Below, piece after piece: positions 13,714 through 19,158 of a stretch of 19,158 nt of DNA; within the stretch, counting starts at the first letter, position 1; each line of letters begins with the position of its first letter. The stretch comes from JBCBKZ01 sp039026975 (GTDB lineage: Bacteria > Bacteroidota > Bacteroidia > J057): positions 1 through 19,158 of the forward strand of contig JBCCLI010000086.1 in assembly GCA_039026975.1 (NCBI GenBank), read 5' to 3'. A program made the position numbers and the translations under genes. The notes under the pieces are model-generated. The model worked only from the letters and a program-made list of their open reading frames with translations, was not told the DNA's origin and made no database searches.

Positions 13714-14652
13714 ATGAGGCAAGTATTCATAGAATGTCTCAGACACTTAGCACTTTTTCAGAGAGAATTCCTACTCCTGACCATCTGCCTATACGTAGGA
13801 TGTTCTGCTTCTGAACCTCCTCCCTTTCTAGTAGATAATACTCAAAAGCCACTAGTCATCCCTAACTTTGAAACGCCCACAGCTATCTGTACAGATGGTA
13901 CTTATCACTATGTGGCTAATATGGGAAAATACCTGCTCCCAGTTTCTTTAGATGGTGATGGGTATATTTCAAAAATTACCCCTAGCGGGAGAATCATCCG
14001 AAGGAAATTCCTTACAGGCTTGGATGCCCCTTCTGACCTCATGGTGGTAGACAGTATGTTGCTAATGACAGATGTAGACAGAATAAAAGGCTTTACACTA
14101 TCATCAGGAGAGCAGATACTAGATATTAGTTTCTTAGGGGGAACCATTAATAATATGGCATATGATGGGGAAGAATTTCTCTACGTAACAGCCAGGTTCA
14201 CCAATCGTATTTACCGCACTTCCTTGAAAACCTATACCTCTCAGCTCCTCACTGAAGAGATTTTATCACCAAATGGAATCACTTATGACCCAGCCTCTCA
14301 TTCACTTTACATCTCTCAGTTTTTCCATGACGGCTCTGGTAACATCCTTAACTATTCCCTCAAGGAGAACAAAGTGAATGATACAGGCACTACCTCCTAC
14401 CATGGCTTTTTAGATGGGCTGTCAGCAGTAACAGCTAATCAATTTTTATTCACAGACTGGCATCATCCTGTAAAAGCAGGAAAAATTGGCTGGGGTAGTA
14501 CCAGGACCAGCAACTATACCATGGTTGACCTCCATGAATACATCCAGAATCCCACAGATGTATTTCTGGATACAACGCGTAACTTCCTGTGGGTAATTGA
14601 TCTTACTGGAAACCGGGTCGTTAGTTTTTCTGTGCAAACACCTACCCAATGA
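13714..14652 (+). CDS. Lipoprotein with predicted beta-propeller (NHL/SMP-30-like)
   Basis: A 312-aa protein with a lipoprotein signal: hydrophobic LLLTICLYVG followed by C30, preceded by an unusually long 18-residue positively charged n-region. No later Met would give a better start. The mature part has repeated strands typical of six-bladed NHL/SMP-30 propellers: FETPTAICTDGTYHYVAN, LDAPSDLMVVDSMLLMTDVDRIKGF, LSPNGITYDPASHSLYISQF, and NPTDVFLDTTRNFLWVIDLTGNRVVSF. The usual SMP-30 metal residues cannot be confirmed. The function is unknown and sugar-lactone or other ligand binding is possible. It is probably anchored to the periplasmic or outer-membrane face. Its stop overlaps the DinB-like start by 4 bp. 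Confidence 0.75.
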   Translation: MRQVFIECLRHLALFQREFLLLTICLYVGCSASEPPPFLVDNTQKPLVIPNFETPTAICTDGTYHYVANMGKYLLPVSLDGDGYISKITPSGRIIRRKFLTGLDAPSDLMVVDSMLLMTDVDRIKGFTLSSGEQILDISFLGGTINNMAYDGEEFLYVTARFTNRIYRTSLKTYTSQLLTEEILSPNGITYDPASHSLYISQFFHDGSGNILNYSLKENKVNDTGTTSYHGFLDGLSAVTANQFLFTDWHHPVKAGKIGWGSTRTSNYTMVDLHEYIQNPTDVFLDTTRNFLWVIDLTGNRVVSFSVQTPTQ

Positions 14653-15101
14653 AAGAATACTTCTCCACCCTTTTCAGCTATGACCTATGGGCCAATAAGT
14701 TAATACTTGGTACCTTGATACAAAATGAAATCAAGCGAGAAAAAACTACCTATTGGATGAGCCATATCATCAATGCTCAGACCATTTGGATAGACAGAAT
14801 ATTAATAGGAAAAACGCATACACCCGTTCACGCTATTTATTCTCTCCAAGACTGCACATCTAAGCTCCTACAAGAGAATACAAGATATCAAGCCTATATA
14901 TCATCCGCAGTGAAAGATACTTTCCAACAAGCTATTTCTTATGAGAATAGTAAGGGTATAGCCTTCAGCAGTAAGGTGGTAGATATTCTCGCACATGTGA
15001 TTAATCATTCAACCCACCACAGGGCCCAAATAGTAACTAAGCTAAGAGAGGTAGGAGTTGTACCCCCTGCTACGGATTATATCTTCTTCAGTAGAAGCTA
15101 A
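14649..15101 (+). CDS. DinB-like (YfiT/DUF664-type) metalloprotein
   Basis: A 150-aa protein of the DinB/BSTTransferase four-helix-bundle superfamily. It begins YFSTLFSYDLWANKLIL, which fits the conserved W-A-N start of helix 1. Candidate metal ligands are H39 in MSHI, and H120 and H124 in HVINHSTHHRAQI, with the spacing usual for the family. Members bind Ni/Zn and some transfer bacillithiol or other thiols; this one has no tested role. Translational coupling to the propeller lipoprotein (ATGA overlap, 14649-14652) suggests they are made together although one is exported and the other should be cytosolic. The name DinB here does not imply DNA polymerase IV. Confidence 0.85.
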   Translation: MKEYFSTLFSYDLWANKLILGTLIQNEIKREKTTYWMSHIINAQTIWIDRILIGKTHTPVHAIYSLQDCTSKLLQENTRYQAYISSAVKDTFQQAISYENSKGIAFSSKVVDILAHVINHSTHHRAQIVTKLREVGVVPPATDYIFFSRS

Positions 15102-15192
15102 CTACTTCCCTATCCTCATAAACTTTTTTCTATATTTTCACTTTTTCTAGCAGGGCACTACTGAAAAGATGTCCTTCTGACAGACCTTTTTT

Positions 15193-18138
15193 ATGAGCCA
15201 GACAGTAGATTTATCTTCTAAACTTTCTATCCTGAATGCCTCTCTTGATGGAGAGCTGTATGATGATAACATGATGCGCACTTTATATGCCACTGACGCA
15301 TCAGTTTATCGAGAGATCCCTACTGCCGTGGCCATGCCTAAACATGCTGAGGACATCATCCAGCTTGTGATGTTTGCCAGGCAAGAAAAGCTTTCTCTGA
15401 TTCCCAGAGCTGCAGGGACTTCCCTTGCAGGCCAATGCGTAGGGAATGGAATAGTAGTAGATGTTTCCCGCCACTTAAATCAGATCTTAGAAGTCAATCA
15501 GGAAGAAGGATGGGTTAGGGTTCAGCCAGGAGTAGTCAGAGATGAACTGAACCATCATCTAAAGCCGTATGGCCTCTTCTTTGGGCCTAATACCTCTACA
15601 GCTAACCGTGCCATGATAGGCGGTATGGTAGGCAATAACTCCTGCGGATCTTACTCTATAGTGTACGGTACCACTAGAGATCATGTACTGGAAGCCCATT
15701 GCGTCCTGAGTGATGGATCTGAGGTAGTATTCAAGAGCGAAACTGCAGAATCCTTCGAACAAAAGAGGAAAGAAAACTCCCTGGAAGGAAACCTGTATAA
15801 CTATGTCTATCAGACCCTCTCTAAGGAAGAAGTAGCCTTAGAGATTAGATCCCAGTTTCCTAAACAAGGAATCCACAGAAGAAATACAGGATACGCACTG
15901 GATGTTCTCCTGGATTCAGAAATCTTCCAGGAAGAAGGAGAAGCTTTCAACTTCTGCAAATTACTCTCTGGATCAGAAGGTACCCTGGCTTTTCTCACAG
16001 AAATAAAGATACATGTAGATCCTCTTCCCCCTGCGCATAAAGCGCTTCTGTGCGCCCACTATGACTCCCTGGAAGATTCCCTGAAAGCTGTCTTACAAGC
16101 TATGCCTTTAAAACCAAGAGCGGTGGAGCTGATGGATAAGATAGTGATGGACTGTACTAAGGGAAACAGATTGTACAGAAATAACAGAGCCTTCATTAAA
16201 GGGGACCCTGAGGCCATACTGATGATAGAAATGGGAGGGGAAAGCATGGAGGAAGTCTACCAACAATTAGGACAGCTAGTAGAAACCATGAAAGAGGCGG
16301 GGCATGGCTACCACTTCCCCATTATAGAAGGTGAAGAGATGAAGAAAGCCTGGGACTTACGGAAAGCAGGGCTAGGGTTACTCTCAAACATGAAAGGAGA
16401 CGCTAAACCGGTAGCGGTCATTGAGGATACAGCCGTAGACCTGCAGGACCTCCCTTCCTATATAGGAGAGTTTGCGGATATGATGAAAGGCTATGGGCAG
16501 CGCGCTGTGTACTACGCACATGCAGGTGCAGGAGAACTCCACTTAAGACCTATCCTGAATTTGAAGTCCTCCAAGGATGTTAAGCTATTTCGGGATATAG
16601 CCACCTCCACAGCTGAGCTAGTGAAGAAATATGATGGCTCCCTAAGTGGGGAGCACGGGGACGGACGAGTAAGGGCGGAGTTTATTCCGCACATGGTAGG
16701 CCCTAAAAACTACGAGCTATTCCAGGAGCTTAAGCGGGTCTGGGATCCACAAAACATATTTAATCCCGGAAAGATAGTAGATGCTGCTCCTATGGATGAG
16801 TTTCTCCGTTTTGAAAAAGAGCAAGAGACGCCTCAGTTTGATACCATATTTGACTTTAGTGAAACTGATGGGATTCTCAGGGCGGTAGAACAGTGTAATG
16901 GATCAGGAGACTGTAGGAAGAGCCATTTATCTGGAGGGACTATGTGCCCTAGCTATATGGCTACCCGTAATGAAAAAGATACCACAAGAGCCAGGGCCAA
17001 TATTCTAAGAGAATTTCTCACCCGGTCTAATGAAGAAAATCCTTTTGCACATAAGGAAATCTATGAGGTGCTGGACCTGTGCCTTTCCTGCAAAGGATGT
17101 ACCTCAGAATGCCCCTCTAACGTAGATATGGCCACCCTTAAAGCAGAGTTCCTCCACCAGTATTATAAAAAGCATGGGGTACCCCTGAGGGCAAAAGCCA
17201 TAGCTAATATTGGGCAACTGAATAAGTTAGGGGCCTTAGTGCCAGGAATTAGCAACTTCTTCCTTTCTAATAAGCTTACTTCTGGCCTCCTAAAATCCGT
17301 ATTAGGGGTAGCTCCTTTACGCTCCCTTCCTACCCTTCAGAAAACGAGCTTTAGAAAGTGGTTCAGCAAGCATGCTTCTAAGCTTACCTCTGCTAATCCA
17401 AAAGGGCAAGTCTATGTATTCTGTGATGAGTTCACTGATTTTAATGACACCCATCTAGGTATAACCCTAGTAAATTTACTCACCCATCTTGGGTATGAGG
17501 TACTTATGCCTCCACACGCTGAGAGCGGAAGAGCATATCTTTCTAAAGGGCTCCTAAGGGAAGCCAGGACAAGGGCCATGTATAATGTAGAATCCTTTAA
17601 AGAGATAGTTTCGGAAGAAACACCCTTAGTAGGAATAGAACCTTCTGCTATTTTGAGTTTCAGAGATGAATATCCCAAGTTGGTCATCCCCGAACTAAGA
17701 GAAGAAGCCAAGGCCTTAGGTAAGCACGCTTTACTATTCGAAGAATTTTTAGCTAGAGAAATAGATAAGGGAAACCTGGACCCTTCCTCTTTTACTACCT
17801 CCCCTTTACACATTCACCTGCATGGACACTGCCATCAGAAATCACTGGCAGGAACTTCTGATACGCATAAAGTGCTGAGTTTACCTGAGAATTATACCGT
17901 TTCAGAAATCCCTTCAGGCTGCTGCGGTATGGCCGGCTCTTTTGGCTATGAGAAAGAGCATTATGAGCTTTCTATGAAGGTGGGAGAGATGGTTCTTTTT
18001 CCTGCCGTTAGAAATCGTTCCCACGGTTCTGTGGTTTGTGCTCCTGGTACCAGTTGTAGGCATCAAATTAAGGATGGGACTGATCACACGGCTTACCATC
18101 CTGTTGAGTTGCTTTGGGAAGCTACTCAAACAACATAA
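15193..18138 (+). CDS. Fused FAD-linked oxidase / 4Fe-4S / CCG-domain dehydrogenase (YdiJ-like)
   Basis: A 981-aa fusion similar in layout to E. coli YdiJ, which oxidises D-2-hydroxyglutarate. The N-terminal PCMH-type FAD-binding domain (about 35-270) has PRAAGTSLAGQ at 71-81 and GPNTSTANRAMIGGMVGNNS at 131-150. The FAD-oxidase C domain (about 275-540) has HAGAGELHLRP with H443 and H450, and SGEHGDG with E487 and H488. Fe-S cysteines follow: C568-x5-C574 and C585-P, then C630-x2-C633-x2-C636-x3-C640-P. The C-terminal Cys-rich domain has HGHCHQ at 877-882 and GCCGMAGSFG starting at 909. The likely role is membrane-associated oxidation of a D-2-hydroxyacid with transfer of electrons to quinones. 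Glycolate or D-lactate are alternatives. It is preceded by 91 bp with a weak TATATTTT box and appears monocistronic. Confidence 0.93.
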   Translation: MSQTVDLSSKLSILNASLDGELYDDNMMRTLYATDASVYREIPTAVAMPKHAEDIIQLVMFARQEKLSLIPRAAGTSLAGQCVGNGIVVDVSRHLNQILEVNQEEGWVRVQPGVVRDELNHHLKPYGLFFGPNTSTANRAMIGGMVGNNSCGSYSIVYGTTRDHVLEAHCVLSDGSEVVFKSETAESFEQKRKENSLEGNLYNYVYQTLSKEEVALEIRSQFPKQGIHRRNTGYALDVLLDSEIFQEEGEAFNFCKLLSGSEGTLAFLTEIKIHVDPLPPAHKALLCAHYDSLEDSLKAVLQAMPLKPRAVELMDKIVMDCTKGNRLYRNNRAFIKGDPEAILMIEMGGESMEEVYQQLGQLVETMKEAGHGYHFPIIEGEEMKKAWDLRKAGLGLLSNMKGDAKPVAVIEDTAVDLQDLPSYIGEFADMMKGYGQRAVYYAHAGAGELHLRPILNLKSSKDVKLFRDIATSTAELVKKYDGSLSGEHGDGRVRAEFIPHMVGPKNYELFQELKRVWDPQNIFNPGKIVDAAPMDEFLRFEKEQETPQFDTIFDFSETDGILRAVEQCNGSGDCRKSHLSGGTMCPSYMATRNEKDTTRARANILREFLTRSNEENPFAHKEIYEVLDLCLSCKGCTSECPSNVDMATLKAEFLHQYYKKHGVPLRAKAIANIGQLNKLGALVPGISNFFLSNKLTSGLLKSVLGVAPLRSLPTLQKTSFRKWFSKHASKLTSANPKGQVYVFCDEFTDFNDTHLGITLVNLLTHLGYEVLMPPHAESGRAYLSKGLLREARTRAMYNVESFKEIVSEETPLVGIEPSAILSFRDEYPKLVIPELREEAKALGKHALLFEEFLAREIDKGNLDPSSFTTSPLHIHLHGHCHQKSLAGTSDTHKVLSLPENYTVSEIPSGCCGMAGSFGYEKEHYELSMKVGEMVLFPAVRNRSHGSVVCAPGTSCRHQIKDGTDHTAYHPVELLWEATQTT

Positions 18139-18190
18139 CTATCCATTCAATTAAAATTTCCTGTTTTATAATTTTATTTAGAGATAAATT

Positions 18191-18219
18191 GCGGAAACAG
18201 TTTACCAATACTGTGTCGC
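18191..18219 (+). promoter_or_regulatory. Hairpin next to the start of the GIDE-like lipoprotein gene
   Basis: GCG-GAA-ACAGT, an 8-nt loop, then ACTGT-GT-CGC forms a stem with an internal loop, ending 4 bp before the ATG at 18224. It would cover the ribosome-binding region if transcribed, so it could modulate initiation, or the palindrome could be an operator. Only 8 base pairs are involved and chance cannot be excluded. Confidence 0.3.
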
Positions 18220-18223
18220 ACAC

Positions 18224-18796
18224 ATGCCCGGTCTCAACCCCATACGTGTCCTTGCTGTGTTTGCATTTTCGGTGCTAGTTATGATTGGATGCGAGGCTCC
18301 AGAAACAGAAGCTTTCAACATCCCCTTGCAACACGGTAGGCTCGAATCAACCAAACCACTAACCGCCCCCCTAAGCGGAAAGACGGCCTGTGCATTTAGG
18401 CTAAAGTGGTCTGCTGAAGGAACAGCTTTTTCCTATTCCAGTACCAGAAGTTATAAAGGAAGAACTCCTGTTCTCTATGCTCAGAATGCATCACTTACCA
18501 TGGGAGGAAAAGAGTATAAACTGATAGGTAAAGGGGGAAATGCAGGCCGCGCCCTCCAGACACGCTGGTGGATCTGGGATCCTTCCCTTAATGGTCAGCT
18601 TCATATGGATGATGTTCCTGAAGGTCTTTGGGACCTAGATCCAGTTTTAGATGACTGCCTTAAAAACCTGTGTGAAAGTCAGGAATTTACCCGTATCATC
18701 ATTTCAGAACAGATTATCCCCTGCGGAAATGAGATAGGCCTACAGGGAGAAATCATAGATGAAGGGATAGAGGTGTATTGCCACAAGTGTAACTAA
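18224..18796 (+). CDS. Cysteine-rich lipoprotein with a GIDE-like domain
   Basis: A 190-aa protein with a lipoprotein signal (helix about 8-22, lipobox VMIGC, lipidated C23). The mature part begins HGRLESTKPLTAPLSGKTACAF (37-58), which resembles the opening of GIDE domains, where a 'G.v....PLtaPlSgkpC..yr' pattern is usual. Near the end TRIIISEQIIPCGNEIGLQGEI (156-177) resembles the closing GIDE strands (E-x-I-x-P-G-[DN]-x-[IV]-x-x-x-G). Six cysteines remain in the mature chain (56, 145, 150, 167, 186, 189), the last two as a terminal CxxC. GIDE domains occur in mitochondrial MUL1 and in bacterial membrane proteins of unknown role. There is no RING. Function is unknown and the location is periplasmic or outer-membrane. 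The domain call is by eye only. Confidence 0.6.
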   Translation: MPGLNPIRVLAVFAFSVLVMIGCEAPETEAFNIPLQHGRLESTKPLTAPLSGKTACAFRLKWSAEGTAFSYSSTRSYKGRTPVLYAQNASLTMGGKEYKLIGKGGNAGRALQTRWWIWDPSLNGQLHMDDVPEGLWDLDPVLDDCLKNLCESQEFTRIIISEQIIPCGNEIGLQGEIIDEGIEVYCHKCN

Positions 18797-18962
18797 GCGC
18801 GTACTTGAACTTCTGATTTCCATCTTACATATCAGCTGAAGGAAGCTGGAACTACCCTACATTTTCTCATAGTAGCTCACTATTCTTCAAAAGATAAGCC
18901 TGCTTAAGCTCTCAATCACCCATTTCTCCAAGAGAATTATCTACCTCCAAGGCAGTCTGTTC

Positions 18963-19158
18963 CTATTGTTTAGGTGATCTCCTATTGGCAATGGCCTTCG
19001 CTTCAATGAAAATTCTCTTCACTATCCCATGCCGTTCCCGTATATCCTGCTCCAGTCTTCTAATGGACTCCTCTATTTCATCTGAAGTCAGTTCGTCTTT
19101 AAACTCTACATCCAACGCCAGCAATACATTCTCCGGGCCAAAGTGCATGGTGAGGGGA
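18963..19158 (-). CDS. C-terminal part of a cation diffusion facilitator transporter (5' end cut by window edge)
   Basis: The minus-strand frame is open to the window edge, reading PLTMHFGPENVLLALDVEF and then DELTSDEIEESIRRLEQDIRERHGIVKRIFIEAKA. This is the cytoplasmic C-terminal domain of CDF/COG0053 cation transporters, with the typical MH-x-GP-x-[DEN]-VLL-x-L-x-[VI]-x-F strand and amphipathic helix. In family members this domain dimerises and senses Zn, Mn or Fe. The Met at 19148 is internal, since CDF proteins carry about six membrane helices before it. It converges with the GIDE-like lipoprotein gene; the 166 bp between them holds no recognised feature. Confidence 0.82.
   Translation of the reverse strand, partial: PLTMHFGPENVLLALDVEFKDELTSDEIEESIRRLEQDIRERHGIVKRIFIEAKAIANRRSPKQ

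Noticed and set aside
14649..15101. DNA polymerase IV (dinB)
   Set aside because: The protein is a 150-aa His-rich helical bundle of the DinB/YfiT type, unrelated to Y-family polymerases.
15131..15138. TATATTTT as promoter of the FAD/Fe-S dehydrogenase gene
   Set aside because: One mismatch in the key TTTG, no -33 box, and very T-rich surroundings make it too weak to list as a feature.
18797..18962. Terminator or small gene between the lipoprotein and CDF genes
   Set aside because: No stable hairpin with a T-run and no plausible ORF were found.

Overview
The window looks like a chromosomal segment from a member of the Bacteroidota, most likely the Cytophagales/Cyclobacteriaceae side of the phylum. 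That placement is inferred from gene families (DUF547, a DUF4129-DUF4350-MoxR-DUF58 run, surE directly before lpxB), from the lack of strong Shine-Dalgarno sites, and from -7 promoter boxes of the TAnnTTTG type. No rRNA, tRNA, CRISPR array, insertion sequence or phage gene was recognised. Coding density is high and most genes are housekeeping or envelope genes.

Left part (1-6138): a 3' gene fragment encoding the end of a membrane protein; gcvT (glycine cleavage T protein) on the minus strand; a 349-bp divergent spacer filled with two short repeat families; rarA/mgsA (replication-fork AAA+ ATPase) on the plus strand; then minus-strand genes for a secreted DUF547 protein and a secreted protein with YD-like repeats that ends in a clear intrinsic terminator. 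A 432-bp spacer without a gene follows, then an RDD membrane protein.

Centre (5425-11657): the most interesting block. An RDD protein and a SpoIIM-family (DUF95) membrane protein are divergently transcribed from a 54-bp spacer. After them, from a well-formed Bacteroidota-type promoter, comes a tight run of DUF4129, DUF4350, MoxR AAA+ ATPase and DUF58 genes, with a 4-bp overlap and gaps of 23 and 9 bp. This looks like a membrane-anchored MoxR/vWA-type chaperone module of unknown client. The DUF58 protein has a degenerate MIDAS-like motif. An inverted repeat lies inside the predicted promoter.

Right part (11658-19158): surE and lpxB (nucleotide phosphatase and lipid A disaccharide synthase) form a pair with its own -7 box. 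A lipoprotein beta-propeller gene follows and overlaps a DinB-like metalloprotein gene by 4 bp. Next is a 981-aa fused FAD/Fe-S dehydrogenase of the YdiJ/GlcD-GlpC type, then a small cysteine-rich lipoprotein whose sequence resembles the GIDE domain of MUL1-like proteins. The window closes with the 3' end of a cation diffusion facilitator gene on the minus strand.

The candidate novel items are the six-gene MoxR/DUF58 membrane module with its operator-like inverted repeat, the GIDE-like bacterial lipoprotein, the translationally coupled propeller-DinB pair, and the intergenic repeat mosaic between gcvT and rarA. None can be called new without database searches.
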